This document shows positions 36,207 to 46,511 of a stretch of 64,000 nt of DNA, in pieces. Position 1 is the first letter of the stretch, and each line of letters starts with the position of its first letter. The stretch is from contig CAJJAT010000014.1 in NCBI GenBank assembly GCA_905182175.1, positions 1 to 64,000 of the forward strand, given 5' to 3'. The translations under genes and the position numbers were made by a program. Below the pieces are notes generated by a model. That model was not told the DNA's origin, made no database searches, and worked only from the letters and a program-made list of their open reading frames with translations. The stretch is from Flavobacteriales bacterium UBA1494. GTDB lineage: Bacteria > Bacteroidota > Bacteroidia > Flavobacteriales_E > Vicingaceae.

Positions 36207-37823
36207 TTAATCTACATTGTCATGCAAGAAAGAATTGTTCTGTCTTAGATTCGTTTTATTGTCCTCATCTTCGCTTAACGTATACCGAGAAACATTAGAC
36301 TCAGATGAATGCGGTGTATCGTCTAAAGAAATATTTCTACGCTTGTAAGCAGGTTCTTTTTCCAGTTCATTTATTCCACCCGGGCTCTTGATTTTCAAAC
36401 TCAACGCTTTCAACTTCATAATTCTGTCGTGCGTTTTTTTAATCTGAGCTTCCTCATCCATTGCTCTTCTTTCAGGCGACACTGTAGAGGACTCTGAAGG
36501 CACTGAGCTATGTGAATGAGCTTTTGCATCTTTTGTCGGAGTTCCAACACTATGTGGTGCCCAGTCATCCGCAGCAGCATCTGCAACAGATTTAAATTCA
36601 TCTTCTAAAGAGTATCTCTTCACCTTTGGTTCTTCCTTTTTTACAGGTCTTGGTGTAGGCTCCTTTTTAACTTCTGATCTAATCTGAAATTCGAAACTTT
36701 TTTGATCCTCAGCAGTTGATCCTAATTCAGGCTCATTTGAGTTAGTCGCCTTTGGTTCAGCTATTTTTTTTTCTGTTGATGGCGCCGTAATCATTGTATT
36801 TACGTCATCATTCAGATTTCTAATTTTTTTTTGGGGCTCCTTTGCTATTGTAAATCCACCTGGCTCCGCTTTTCCAAAACCCGTAGCAATAATAGTTACA
36901 CAAATCTTATTCCCTAACGTTTCATCAATTCCGTTCCCCCAAATAATATCTGCAGTATTACCTGCTTCATTTTGGATGTATTCCGTTATCTCATCAATTT
37001 CGTCCATGGCAACCTCTTCATCACCAGAAGTAATGTTTAACAAGATGTAGTTTGCGCCTGTAATGTCATTGTCGTTCAATAATGGAGAAGCCAATGCTTG
37101 ACTAACCGCCTTAACTGCTCTGTCTTCGCCTTCTGCTGCAGCAGAACCCATAATTGCAGTTCCGCCGTCTTTCATTACGGTTCTAACATCTTCAAAATCA
37201 ACATTAATATATCCTGCAACAGTAATAATCTCCGCAATTCCTTTAGCAGCAACAGTTAAAATATCATCGGCTTTGGAAAATGCTTCAGAAATTTTCAGAT
37301 TTCCGTGCATTTCTCTCAACTTATCGTTGCAGATAATGAGTAATGTATCTACATTGTCCCTTAATTCAGCTAAGCCTGAATCTGCTTGAATTTTTCTTCT
37401 ACGACCTTCAAATCCAAAAGGAATTGTAACGATCCCAACCGTTAAAATTCCCATTTCTCTAGCTGTTTTTGCAATGACGGGAGCTGCGCCCGTTCCGGTA
37501 CCACCGCCCATTCCAGCGGTAATAAAAACCATTTGAGTGTTTTTCTCCAACAGCTCTTTTAATTCATCTACATTTTCAATCGCAGCATTTTTGCCCACTT
37601 CAGGATTTGATCCTGCACCTCGTCCTTCAGTTAGAGTAGAACCCAACTGAATTTTATTAGGAATAGGGCTTAAATCCAACGCCTGCTGATCGGTGTTGCA
37701 AATAATAAAGTCTACACCTGTAATACCCTGACGGTACATATGGTTAACGGCATTACTTCCTCCGCCACCGACTCCGATTACTTTAATAATTGATGATTGT
37801 TCTTTGGGTAAGTCAAATCTCAT
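36207..37823 (-). CDS. ftsZ: Cell division protein FtsZ
   Basis: 538 residues, longer than the 380 or so of E. coli because of a charged linker, as is usual in Bacteroidota. The tubulin-like GTPase forms the Z-ring at mid-cell. [10 protein letters not shown] (17-26), GTP signature GGGTGTG (106-112), T7 loop and C-terminal globular part reach about residue 325. A disordered linker rich in Pro, Lys, Glu and Ser (330-520) leads to the conserved tail ending [10 protein letters not shown], which should bind FtsA and partners. Last gene of the dcw operon, followed by a terminator; 94 bp separate it from ftsA. Confidence 0.98.
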   Translation of the reverse strand: MRFDLPKEQSSIIKVIGVGGGGSNAVNHMYRQGITGVDFIICNTDQQALDLSPIPNKIQLGSTLTEGRGAGSNPEVGKNAAIENVDELKELLEKNTQMVFITAGMGGGTGTGAAPVIAKTAREMGILTVGIVTIPFGFEGRRRKIQADSGLAELRDNVDTLLIICNDKLREMHGNLKISEAFSKADDILTVAAKGIAEIITVAGYINVDFEDVRTVMKDGGTAIMGSAAAEGEDRAVKAVSQALASPLLNDNDITGANYILLNITSGDEEVAMDEIDEITEYIQNEAGNTADIIWGNGIDETLGNKICVTIIATGFGKAEPGGFTIAKEPQKKIRNLNDDVNTMITAPSTEKKIAEPKATNSNEPELGSTAEDQKSFEFQIRSEVKKEPTPRPVKKEEPKVKRYSLEDEFKSVADAAADDWAPHSVGTPTKDAKAHSHSSVPSESSTVSPERRAMDEEAQIKKTHDRIMKLKALSLKIKSPGGINELEKEPAYKRRNISLDDTPHSSESNVSRYTLSEDEDNKTNLRQNNSFLHDNVD

Positions 37824-37917
37824 AATTCATTTATTTAATTCTATAATTTTTAATTCTTAATTGCTAATTCCTTTTAGTTTCAAATTGCAAAAAACTAATA
37901 ATTTGGGGAATTATAAA

Positions 37918-39213
37918 TCAAGTTTCGTCGTCTTCAAAAAATTGCTTGCCTTTTGCTAACATATTCTGCAAAAAGCCTCCTTTTGTTTTTTCTCCTTGTC
38001 TAACTCTAATCAAGTCTTCTTGCGCTGCATTTTTATTCATTTGTCCTTTTTGACGTTCCAATTTCTCGAAACCTTTCAAAATAAGACCAACACCTGTTGC
38101 ATACATTGGACTTGTAATTTCATCTGAATTACCACTCGCCAAATATTCATTTGGATAACCAATTCGAGTGTCCATACCAGTTACATACTCAAACAACTGG
38201 CCAATGTGTTTCATTTGAGAACCACCACCTGTAATCACCATTCCAGCAATTAGCTTGTTTTCGTAGCCACTGTTCTTTATCTCGTAATAAATATGTTCTA
38301 TAATTTCTTCTAGTCTTGCTTGAATGATGTGCGACAAGTTTTTTATCGAAATCTCTTTTGGCTCTCTTCCCCGTAAACCAGGAATAGAAACAATTTCGTT
38401 TTCTTGACTTTCATTTGCCAATGCAGATCCAAACTTCACTTTCAATAATTCAGCTTGATTTTTAATGATGCTACACCCTTCTTTAATATCTTCAGTAATG
38501 ATGTTTCCTCCGAAAGGAATTACTGCCGTATGTCGAATAATTCCATCTTGAAAAATAGCTACATCAGTAGTTCCACCGCCGATATCTATTAAAACTACTC
38601 CAGCTTCTTTTTCTTCTTCACTTAAAACCGCTGCAGAAGAAGCTATTGGTTCTAAAATAACATCTTGAACTTCTAAATTAGCCTTGTGCACACATTTATG
38701 AATGTTCTTAGCTGCTGCAACTTGACCTGTAATAATGTGAAAGTTTGCCTCTAAACGAATTCCTGACATTCCAATCGGATCTTTAATTCCCTGCTCATTA
38801 TCTACAATAAACTCTTGAGGCAGAACATCAATAATCTCTTCTCCAGGAAGGGTTACCAATTTAAACATATCGTTAATCAGCAAATCGATGTCTTCTTGAG
38901 AAATTTCGTCGTCTAACGTATTTCTCATTTTTATACCTCGGTGCTGCAAACTTTTAATGTGTTGCCCGGCAATTCCTACGTTCACTACTCGAACATCTAC
39001 GCCTGATTTATTCTCTGCTTCGCTTACAGCAGCTCTTATCGACTGAACAGTCTTCTCAATGTTAGCAACTACTCCACGAGTGACACCTAAGGATTCAGAA
39101 CGCCCCATGCCTAGAATATCAAGTTTCCCAACTTCATTCTTTCGGCCCACCATTACCACAATTTTTGTGGTTCCAATATCCAGTCCAACAACTATATCTG
39201 ATGATGATTCCAT
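37918..39213 (-). CDS. ftsA: Cell division protein FtsA
   Basis: 431 residues. Actin-like ATPase that anchors FtsZ to the inner membrane. Phosphate-1 motif VVGLDIGTTKIVV (8-20), phosphate-2 VVLIDIGGGTTDVAIF (about 206-221), adenosine motif MVITGGGSQM. The C-terminal GGFLQNMLAKGKQFFED forms an amphipathic helix for membrane targeting. ATG at 39213, 1 bp from the end of ftsQ. Confidence 0.97.
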   Translation of the reverse strand: MESSSDIVVGLDIGTTKIVVMVGRKNEVGKLDILGMGRSESLGVTRGVVANIEKTVQSIRAAVSEAENKSGVDVRVVNVGIAGQHIKSLQHRGIKMRNTLDDEISQEDIDLLINDMFKLVTLPGEEIIDVLPQEFIVDNEQGIKDPIGMSGIRLEANFHIITGQVAAAKNIHKCVHKANLEVQDVILEPIASSAAVLSEEEKEAGVVLIDIGGGTTDVAIFQDGIIRHTAVIPFGGNIITEDIKEGCSIIKNQAELLKVKFGSALANESQENEIVSIPGLRGREPKEISIKNLSHIIQARLEEIIEHIYYEIKNSGYENKLIAGMVITGGGSQMKHIGQLFEYVTGMDTRIGYPNEYLASGNSDEITSPMYATGVGLILKGFEKLERQKGQMNKNAAQEDLIRVRQGEKTKGGFLQNMLAKGKQFFEDDET

Positions 39214-39214
39214 G

Positions 39215-40006
39215 TTACAATCGTTTTTTACAAACTACTTGGTTTGCGAATTTTAAGTTTATCACACTATACTCATTCCATCCTGTTTTACTTAAGCCTT
39301 TCTTATAGAACACTTTAAGTTTATCGAACTTCATTTGAATGTCAGTAGCATCTCCTACTACAATTCTATGATTTCCAACCCGTGGAATCAATTCAATCTC
39401 CAACTCTTTATTAACATACAACTGTTCAATCTGCGCATGCCAAAGTGGATCGGTCCGAATAAATTCTGCCATTGTAAAGATGTCATCTATTAATACTCTG
39501 TTTTGAATAGAATCTGTTACCATTCTTGCATTCAAATGACTTACTTTTTTAAAGGAATCATTTATGTAACCGTTCGCTACAAAAACCCTTGAGGTATATT
39601 TACTTGAAGAGGGCATTACTTTGCCTGTCCCATCTAAATAATAACTATCCCCATTCATGCTAAAAATTCGAACAATTGGCATTCTTTGAGATACTTCAAC
39701 CTTCAATTTCCCATCTATGGTTTTGTACACTTCAGAGTTTGAAACAGACGGATGGTTGTTGATTTTACGTTCAATTTTCTGCGCATCGATTGCAGAAATT
39801 GGTCGCCCAACAACAGTATCAATTTCATGGTAAACCATCGCAAATATGTCCTGTTCTTCAACGAAAAAATTGCCGTTACTATTGTCTATTTCAATATCTA
39901 TTTCAGTGCAAACTTTTTTATTTTGCACCTGATTTACAAAACCTAAAACGACAACCAAACCCGCAGTAAGTAAAACCCAAGAAGCTATGCTTAAAAATTG
40001 TTTCAT
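39215..40006 (-). CDS. ftsQ: Cell division protein FtsQ (DivIB)
   Basis: 263 residues. Single membrane helix at about 8-25, then a periplasmic part; KINNHPSVSNSEVYKTIDGKLKVEVSQRMPIVRIF is the POTRA/FtsQ beta region that interacts with FtsL/FtsB-like partners. The family is poorly conserved, so the assignment rests largely on topology and position between murC and ftsA. It overlaps the murC 3' end by 4 bp. Confidence 0.93.
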   Translation of the reverse strand: MKQFLSIASWVLLTAGLVVVLGFVNQVQNKKVCTEIDIEIDNSNGNFFVEEQDIFAMVYHEIDTVVGRPISAIDAQKIERKINNHPSVSNSEVYKTIDGKLKVEVSQRMPIVRIFSMNGDSYYLDGTGKVMPSSSKYTSRVFVANGYINDSFKKVSHLNARMVTDSIQNRVLIDDIFTMAEFIRTDPLWHAQIEQLYVNKELEIELIPRVGNHRIVVGDATDIQMKFDKLKVFYKKGLSKTGWNEYSVINLKFANQVVCKKRL

Positions 40007-41379
40007 ATATCTACTTGATACTGGTTAATAATAGGTTCAATCATGGTATCTATGTCGCCGGCGCCTACCGTCAAAAGAACTTCTAATTTTTTCGTTTTTA
40101 ATATATTAATCAATTGATGCTTCTCACAAATATTTACCCCTTCTTTACCAATCAACTTAGACAACCACAACGAATTAATTCCTTCAATTGGCTCTTCTCT
40201 TGCAGGATAAATTTCTAACAAAATCAAGTCATCTGACAGAGATAATTCTCGTGCAAAATCTTCGCCAAAATCTTGAGTTCTACTAAATAAGTGAGGCTGA
40301 AATATGGTTGTTATCTTTTTTTCCGGATACATCTCCCGAACAGATTTGAGCAACATTCTTACTTCCTCTGGATGGTGCGCATAATCATCAATATAGACTA
40401 ATTCAGCAGTTTTCAAGTGCACGTCGAACCGACGTTTAATTCCCTGAAATTGGCCAATGCCTTCTTTTATTTTCGCAGCATCCACTCCCTGATTAAAAGC
40501 TACCGCCATAGCAACGATTGCATTCTCAATATTATGCAAGCCCGGTAAACCACATGTCACATTTTCAAGTACAAGGTCCTCTGATTCATAATCAAATATA
40601 AAATTCCCCTGCTCTACTCTAATATTTCGGGCTTGAATCATTGATTTCTGATCTAAAGAATAGGTGCGAGTCTGAATGTCTTCTGAAATATCTAACGCTG
40701 CTATAATAGCAGGTTTCGTGAATAACGTTCCGCCAGAATCTACTTGCGCTGCTAGTTGACTGTATGTCTTATTTAAATCCGCCGCATCTTCATATATATC
40801 TAAATGATCAGGATCTATAGATGTAATTACCAGTTGATTTGGGAATAGCTGTAAAAACGATCGATCATATTCGTCCGCTTCTGTAACCATTACTCTAGCT
40901 TCAGGGTCCAAGAGTAAGTTTGTTCCAAAGTCTCTAGAAATACCTCCCAAAAAGCCATTCACTTTAATCCCTCCAACTTTCAGCAAGTAAGCAATCATAG
41001 AAGAAACCGTAGTTTTCCCATGCGTTCCTGCAACTGCTATTGTTTTCATTTCACGACTTATTAGTCCTAAAACTTCCGCTCTCTTCAAACATTCAAACCC
41101 TTCTTCCTTGAAATAAGCAAGCATAGGGTTGTCAGCCGCTACCGCCGGAGTATAAATGACCAGAGTATTCTCTGAGTCTCTATACGGATGAGGAATAGCA
41201 TCTGCTTCATAAAAATCAGTTATTGAAATCCCTTCTTTCTGCAACTGCTTTGTCAAAATGGTAGTTGAACGGTCGTAACCTGCCACCTTATTTCCTGATT
41301 GATTGAAATAGCGTGCCAAGGCGCTCATTCCTATGCCGCCAATTCCAATGAAGTATATGTTTGCCTTGTTTAAACTCAT
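40003..41379 (-). CDS. murC: UDP-N-acetylmuramate-L-alanine ligase
   Basis: 458 residues. Adds L-Ala to UDP-MurNAc with ATP in the cytosol. N-terminal Rossmann motif FIGIGGIGMSALAR (10-23), ATP-binding GTHGKTT (near 118-124), EADEYDRSF in the central domain, NIENAIVA and YAHHPEEV in the third. ATG at 41379. A 119-bp gap without a gene separates it from murG upstream. Confidence 0.97.
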   Translation of the reverse strand: MSLNKANIYFIGIGGIGMSALARYFNQSGNKVAGYDRSTTILTKQLQKEGISITDFYEADAIPHPYRDSENTLVIYTPAVAADNPMLAYFKEEGFECLKRAEVLGLISREMKTIAVAGTHGKTTVSSMIAYLLKVGGIKVNGFLGGISRDFGTNLLLDPEARVMVTEADEYDRSFLQLFPNQLVITSIDPDHLDIYEDAADLNKTYSQLAAQVDSGGTLFTKPAIIAALDISEDIQTRTYSLDQKSMIQARNIRVEQGNFIFDYESEDLVLENVTCGLPGLHNIENAIVAMAVAFNQGVDAAKIKEGIGQFQGIKRRFDVHLKTAELVYIDDYAHHPEEVRMLLKSVREMYPEKKITTIFQPHLFSRTQDFGEDFARELSLSDDLILLEIYPAREEPIEGINSLWLSKLIGKEGVNICEKHQLINILKTKKLEVLLTVGAGDIDTMIEPIINQYQVDI

Positions 41380-41498
41380 TTCCTCTTATTCTCAAGCAGA
41401 CTTTGCTGATTTCTGCAGATTTTATATAATCCCGCTTGCCGACTTCGCCCTGCCTGACAAGCTCTCTATTCTTTTTTGCGTTAGTGCATTAGTAATTG

Positions 41499-42602
41499 CT
41501 ATTTATTAATCATCAGTTTAACCACTTCGTTTGCTATAATATCCGCAGCATCATGATACCCCAATGGTGAAATATTTTCGCTCAATCGAGTTAACTCTTC
41601 TTCGTTATTTATTAATCCCAAAACCTCTTGTTCTAACTTCTCTCGAACTTCAGCATCGCTCAACAAAATTGCTGCACCTAATGTAGAGAGCACCTTTGCA
41701 TTTTTTGTTTGATGATCTTCTGCTGCTGAAGGCAAGGGAATAAATATGCTAGGTTTTTTAACCAAACATAGCTCCGATACCGCCAAAGCACCTGCTCTAC
41801 TAACGACCAAGTCAGCAGCGGCGTAACCCAAATCCATGCGTTTAATAAACTCGGTTACTTTCAACCACGACTCTTTACCTAAAGCAGCATTTTGGGCTCG
41901 TTTATGAAAAAGTTTACCAGTTTGCCAAATCACTTGAATCCCCTCTTTTTCCCATGCTACAATGGATTTCTCTACCGCTTCGTTCACTGACCAAGCACCT
42001 AAACTTCCACCTACAACTAACAACGTCTTTTTAGCAGGATCTAATTTAAAAAACTCCTCTGCCCTCTCTTTTTTACCTTCCAACTTTATTACTTCCGACC
42101 GGACCGGGTTTCCTGTTAAAATAATTTTCTCTTTTGGGAAAAAGACTTCCATGCCATCGTATGCAACACAGATTTTTTGTGCTTTTTTTCCTAATATTTT
42201 ATTTGTTAAACCAGCGTATGAATTTTGCTCTTGTAACAACGTAGGAACATTTGCTTTTTCAGCAGCCCTCAGTAAAGGTCCGCTTGCGTACCCTCCCACG
42301 CCAATAGCAATATCTGGTTTAAATCCTTTTACAATTTTGCGCGCCATAGCTGCACTTTTAAGCAGCATAAAAGGAAATTTCAAGTTCTTGAACGTAAGCT
42401 TTCGCTGTAATCCCATAATTGGCAGTCCAACTATTTCGAAACCTGCCTCAGGCACTTTCGTCATTTCCATTCTACCCAATGCTCCCACAAAGAGAAACTT
42501 GGTATTAGGTCTCAATTTTTTTATAGCATTTGCGATAGCTATGGCAGGAAAAATATGTCCTCCTGTTCCTCCTCCAGAAATTATTACCTTAAATTTAGCC
42601 AT
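41499..42602 (-). CDS. murG: UDP-GlcNAc:lipid I N-acetylglucosaminyltransferase
   Basis: 367 residues, GT28 family. Makes lipid II from lipid I on the inner face of the membrane. SGGGTGGHIFPAIAIA (9-24) and GGYASGP (about 107-113) are the acceptor-domain G-loops; VVGGSLGAWSVN (near 196) and SRAGALAVSEL plus PLPSAAEDHQTKNA form the UDP-GlcNAc site. The start overlaps ftsW by 8 bp. Confidence 0.97.
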   Translation of the reverse strand: MAKFKVIISGGGTGGHIFPAIAIANAIKKLRPNTKFLFVGALGRMEMTKVPEAGFEIVGLPIMGLQRKLTFKNLKFPFMLLKSAAMARKIVKGFKPDIAIGVGGYASGPLLRAAEKANVPTLLQEQNSYAGLTNKILGKKAQKICVAYDGMEVFFPKEKIILTGNPVRSEVIKLEGKKERAEEFFKLDPAKKTLLVVGGSLGAWSVNEAVEKSIVAWEKEGIQVIWQTGKLFHKRAQNAALGKESWLKVTEFIKRMDLGYAAADLVVSRAGALAVSELCLVKKPSIFIPLPSAAEDHQTKNAKVLSTLGAAILLSDAEVREKLEQEVLGLINNEEELTRLSENISPLGYHDAADIIANEVVKLMINK

Positions 42603-43740
42603 TTTTTACCTCCACTTTTTCATTTTCAGTATTACGACTTACACTTAATATAATTCCAATGGCTAGGCAGGTGAACCAAATAGACGTGCCACCCATACTA
42701 ACCATGGGTAATGGCTGACCTGTAACTGGGAATAGATTTACAGCTACTGCCATGTTAATCATTGCTTGAAAAACGAGACTAAAACTAAGTCCTATAGCCA
42801 GCAACGAGCCAAACGTTCGTGGGGCATTCTTAGCAATAAGAACCCCCCTGTACAATAATATTAAATACAAAAGAAGGGTAAAAGTTCCTCCAATTATGCC
42901 ATATTCCTCAATTACGGTTGCAAAGATAAAATCTGAATACGATTGCGGCAAGAAGTTGCGCTGCGTGCTTCTTCCGGGGCCTTTGCCTATTATTCCTCCC
43001 GTAGCGATTGCTATTTTAGATTGCTCTGCTTGGTAGTTTACCTGAGCATTTCCATCAATAAAGTTTTCTATTCTGGTTTGCCAAGTCCCTACCCGATTGG
43101 TTACATCTGAATTCATTACGATCGCAATAAAAATCCCCAAACAAACAACCCCTATGGAAACCAACGATATAATATAACCTAAGTTAATTCTACCAATAAA
43201 CATGAGTACCAAACAAGTAACAAACAGCATCGCTGCGGTTGAAAAGTTAGCTGGCAAAATCAAACCACACACAATTAAAACAGGAATCATAATGGGCAGA
43301 AAAGCCTGATTAAAATCCTTGATATTATCTTGCCGTTTAGAAAGCATTCGCGCCAAAAACATAATGAGCGCTAGTTTTGCTAAATCCGAGGTTTGAAAGG
43401 TTTGATTGATAATGGGTATAACCAACCAACGACTTGCATCGTTGATGCTTGCCCCAGTAAGGAGCGTAAACAAGAGCAGCGGAATGGCTAACAACAAACC
43501 AATCTGCGAAATCCTTGAAAAATACCTGTAGTTTACTTTGTGCGCAAAATACATCAACAAAAAGCCGATAAATAAAATAATGGAATGTTTAAAGAGATAG
43601 TACTCTGTATTCCCATTTTGGTATTTATAAGCCAATGTAACAATCGAACTGTAAACAACCAGCACAGAAAATATAGCCAACAGCAAAGCTACTGCCCATA
43701 TTACTCGATCACCTTTTATATATTTATTGATGACTTGCAT
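42595..43740 (-). CDS. ftsW: Septal peptidoglycan polymerase FtsW (SEDS family)
   Basis: 381 residues, about ten membrane helices. SEDS glycosyltransferase polymerising lipid II at the septum with FtsI. Typical segments are GASINDASRWLVIP (about 107-120), the loop GKGPGRSTQRNFLPQSYSDFIFATVIEEYG (about 250-279) and the C-terminal GQPLPMVSMGGTS. Its start follows the murD stop by 1 bp. Confidence 0.96.
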   Translation of the reverse strand: MQVINKYIKGDRVIWAVALLLAIFSVLVVYSSIVTLAYKYQNGNTEYYLFKHSIILFIGFLLMYFAHKVNYRYFSRISQIGLLLAIPLLLFTLLTGASINDASRWLVIPIINQTFQTSDLAKLALIMFLARMLSKRQDNIKDFNQAFLPIMIPVLIVCGLILPANFSTAAMLFVTCLVLMFIGRINLGYIISLVSIGVVCLGIFIAIVMNSDVTNRVGTWQTRIENFIDGNAQVNYQAEQSKIAIATGGIIGKGPGRSTQRNFLPQSYSDFIFATVIEEYGIIGGTFTLLLYLILLYRGVLIAKNAPRTFGSLLAIGLSFSLVFQAMINMAVAVNLFPVTGQPLPMVSMGGTSIWFTCLAIGIILSVSRNTENEKVEVKNG

Positions 43741-43741
43741 C

Positions 43742-45073
43742 TTATAACGATTTTACAGCGCGCTTGTATTGATGCCCTCTGTCTTCATAATTTTCAAACA
43801 AATCAAAACTTGCACAAGCAGGCGATAACAATACTGCGTCTCCATGTTCACCAATCTCATATGCTTTTTTCACAGCCTCATCAGCTGAGCGAGCTTCTTC
43901 AATAATTTGGACATGACCTTTAAATGCCGCAATAATTTTTGAATTGTCTTTCCCCAAGCAAATGATAGCTTTAACCTTATCTTTTACTAAACCCAACAAC
44001 TCATCGTAGTCATTTCCTTTATCAACACCACCGACAATCCAAATAGCGTCTTTTGTCATACTTTCTAAAGCGTACCATGTTGAATTTATATTTGTTGCTT
44101 TAGAGTCATTGATAAATTCAATACCATGAATCGTTGCTACCGTTTCTAATCTGTGCTCCACATTCTGAAAATCTGTTAACGATTCTCTAATTAATTCTTT
44201 TCTTAAATCCAATACTCTACCGGCTATTCCTGATGCCATAGTGTTGTAAAGATTGTGTTTGCCCTGTAAGGCTAAGTCATGTATTGACATAATAAAGTGG
44301 TTGTTTGTTGTTAGTTTAACTATTAGTTGCTCGTCGTTTATATAAGCCCCTTGCGGGAGTTGTTGTTTTATTGAAAATGGAATGAGTTCAGCCTTTATAT
44401 TTGTTCGCTTCATAGCTGCTTCGATACTTTTATCGTCTTTACAGAAGATAAATTTATCTGTCGAAATGGCATTCTTGGTAATTCTCATTTTAGCATCTGC
44501 GTACAATTCGAAAGAATCCTTGTATCGATCTAGATGATCAGGAGTAATGTTTAACAGAATTGCGATGTCAGCTCGGAACGTCTTAATCCCGTCTAACTGA
44601 AAACTGCTTAACTCTAACACATACCAGTCAAAGTCTTCCGTCGCCACTTGCGCTGCAAAACTCCTTCCTACATTACCTGCTACCCCAGAATTTACTCCAC
44701 ATTTGGTTAGCATGTGGTGCATTAAAAGAGTCGTTGTAGTTTTACCATTACTTCCTGTAATTCCAATGATTTTTGCTTTGCAATAGCGAAAAGCAAACTC
44801 AATCTCAGAAATAACAGAAATCTCTTTCTTTAGTAATTGCTGAATCAAAGGCACTTCATCTGAAATACCTGGACTTTTAATTACTTCATCGGCAGTAAGA
44901 ATGTTCTCAATAGAGTGACTTCCTTCTTCCCATTCAATTTCATTTTGTATAAGAACTTTCTTGTATTTGTCTTTGATTTTTCCAAAATCTGAGACAAAGG
45001 GTACAAGCCCCTCTTTTTTTGCTAGCAATGCTGCTCCTACTCCACTTTCTCCGCCGCCAAGTATTGCTATCAT
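43742..45073 (-). CDS. murD: UDP-N-acetylmuramoylalanine-D-glutamate ligase
   Basis: 443 residues. Adds D-Glu to UDP-MurNAc-L-Ala. N-terminal GGGESGVGAALLAKK (6-20), P-loop GITGSNGKTTTT (about 108-119), NITPDHLDRY in the central domain and FINDSKATN in the C-terminal domain. ATG at 45073. The 219-bp gap upstream, to mraY, contains no gene or strong promoter that I can see. Confidence 0.97.
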   Translation of the reverse strand: MIAILGGGESGVGAALLAKKEGLVPFVSDFGKIKDKYKKVLIQNEIEWEEGSHSIENILTADEVIKSPGISDEVPLIQQLLKKEISVISEIEFAFRYCKAKIIGITGSNGKTTTTLLMHHMLTKCGVNSGVAGNVGRSFAAQVATEDFDWYVLELSSFQLDGIKTFRADIAILLNITPDHLDRYKDSFELYADAKMRITKNAISTDKFIFCKDDKSIEAAMKRTNIKAELIPFSIKQQLPQGAYINDEQLIVKLTTNNHFIMSIHDLALQGKHNLYNTMASGIAGRVLDLRKELIRESLTDFQNVEHRLETVATIHGIEFINDSKATNINSTWYALESMTKDAIWIVGGVDKGNDYDELLGLVKDKVKAIICLGKDNSKIIAAFKGHVQIIEEARSADEAVKKAYEIGEHGDAVLLSPACASFDLFENYEDRGHQYKRAVKSL

Positions 45074-45292
45074 TTGAATGTTGAATAGTGAATGCTTTTA
45101 ACTATCAATTTGTCTAGACTTTGACTCCGCTTATCCTGACAAAGCATACCAGTTATATCATTATCATTGTTGGAGACCCTTTTTTTCATTTGTTCATCTT
45201 GTTTAACCGCTTACTGAATTGACCCAATTTTTCTCCTATCGTCGAAAACCACTTAGTCTGATAAGCTAGCTTTTCTCATTCTACATTCGCAT

Positions 45293-46510
45293 TTACCTCA
45301 ACTTCAGTGTTACAATAGAAAGTATGGCCAGCATAATTCCTACAATCCAAAAGCGTGATACAATTTTTGATTCATGCATTCCTTTTTTCTGATAATGGTG
45401 GTGCAAAGGCGCCATCAAAAACACTCTCTTCCCTTCACCAAATTTATTCTTAGTGTATTTAAAATAAGCAACTTGAATCATTACTGATAAATTTTCTACC
45501 AAGAAAACACCGCAGAAAACTGGAATTAAAAGCTCTTTGCGAATCGCTAATGCAAAAACCGCAATAATTCCACCCAAGGCTAAACTTCCCGTATCGCCCA
45601 TAAATACTTGTGCTGGATAAGAGTTGTACCATAAAAAGCCAATGCATGCTCCAACAAAAGCACCGATAAAAATCACCAATTCACTCGAATTTGGGATGTA
45701 CATTATATTCAGATAATCTGAGAAAATAACATTCCCTGATACGTATGCGAAAACGGCTAACGTGATTCCAATAATTGCTGAAGTTCCGGTGGCGAGACCA
45801 TCGAGGCCATCCGTCATGTTAGCCCCATTTGAAACAGCAGTAACAATCACAATTACGACAGGAATAAATATTAGCCAAGCCCAATCCATAGCGTTATCAA
45901 AAAACCAATCGAGAATTGAACCATAATCAAATTCATTATTTTTTACGAATGGAATTGTTGTTTTCATTGACTTTGTTGGCTCCCACTGAAATGATTTTTC
46001 ACCGGTAGTCTGAACAGTTTCTATTTGAACTTCTTGCGCTACGTAGACATCTTCATGGAAATAAAGAATTGAGCCAACAAATAAACCGACAATGACTTGC
46101 CCTATTATCTTAAACTTTCCTGCTAAGCCTTCTTTGTTCTTTTTGAATACCTTGATGTAATCATCAATAAACCCAATTGCTCCTAACATTACTGTAGAAA
46201 CAAGCATTAGAATAATGTAGATGTTATCCAGTTTCGCGAATAACACTGTTGGAATCAGTATTGAAGCTAGAATAATCACCCCCCCCATAGTTGGAGTTCC
46301 TTGCTTCGCCTTTTGACCCTCTAATCCAAGATCTCGAACTGTTTCGCCAACTTGCTTAGCGTGCAAGTAATTAATAATTCGCTTTCCAAAAACCATGGAA
46401 ATTAAAAGCGAAACAATCACAGAAGCAGCCGTTCGAAAGGTGATGTATTGAAACACACCTGCCCCAGGAAAGTCTAATTCGTTTAAATATTCAAATAAGT
46501 AGTATAACAT
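45293..46510 (-). CDS. mraY: Phospho-N-acetylmuramoyl-pentapeptide transferase
   Basis: 405 residues, about 45 more than E. coli MraY because of an insertion near 155-205 (rich in Gln, Glu, Thr, Lys), as often in Bacteroidota. About ten membrane helices. Catalytic and substrate motifs: [17 protein letters not shown] with the Asp pair, [13 protein letters not shown], and the C-terminal [12 protein letters not shown]. It forms lipid I on undecaprenyl phosphate in the inner membrane. It starts 1 bp after the murE stop. Confidence 0.97.
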   Translation of the reverse strand: MLYYLFEYLNELDFPGAGVFQYITFRTAASVIVSLLISMVFGKRIINYLHAKQVGETVRDLGLEGQKAKQGTPTMGGVIILASILIPTVLFAKLDNIYIILMLVSTVMLGAIGFIDDYIKVFKKNKEGLAGKFKIIGQVIVGLFVGSILYFHEDVYVAQEVQIETVQTTGEKSFQWEPTKSMKTTIPFVKNNEFDYGSILDWFFDNAMDWAWLIFIPVVIVIVTAVSNGANMTDGLDGLATGTSAIIGITLAVFAYVSGNVIFSDYLNIMYIPNSSELVIFIGAFVGACIGFLWYNSYPAQVFMGDTGSLALGGIIAVFALAIRKELLIPVFCGVFLVENLSVMIQVAYFKYTKNKFGEGKRVFLMAPLHHHYQKKGMHESKIVSRFWIVGIMLAILSIVTLKLR

Positions 46511-46511
46511 C

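Noticed and set aside
41380-41498. Terminator or gene between murC and murG
   Set aside because: No stem followed by a T run and no open frame; only a degraded repeat-like string.
41962-42648. 228-aa open frame antisense to murG
   Set aside because: Entirely opposite a conserved gene and of improbable composition.
45074-45292. Hidden gene in the gap between mraY and murD
   Set aside because: No frame with a plausible start or composition on either strand; only simple A/T-rich sequence seen.
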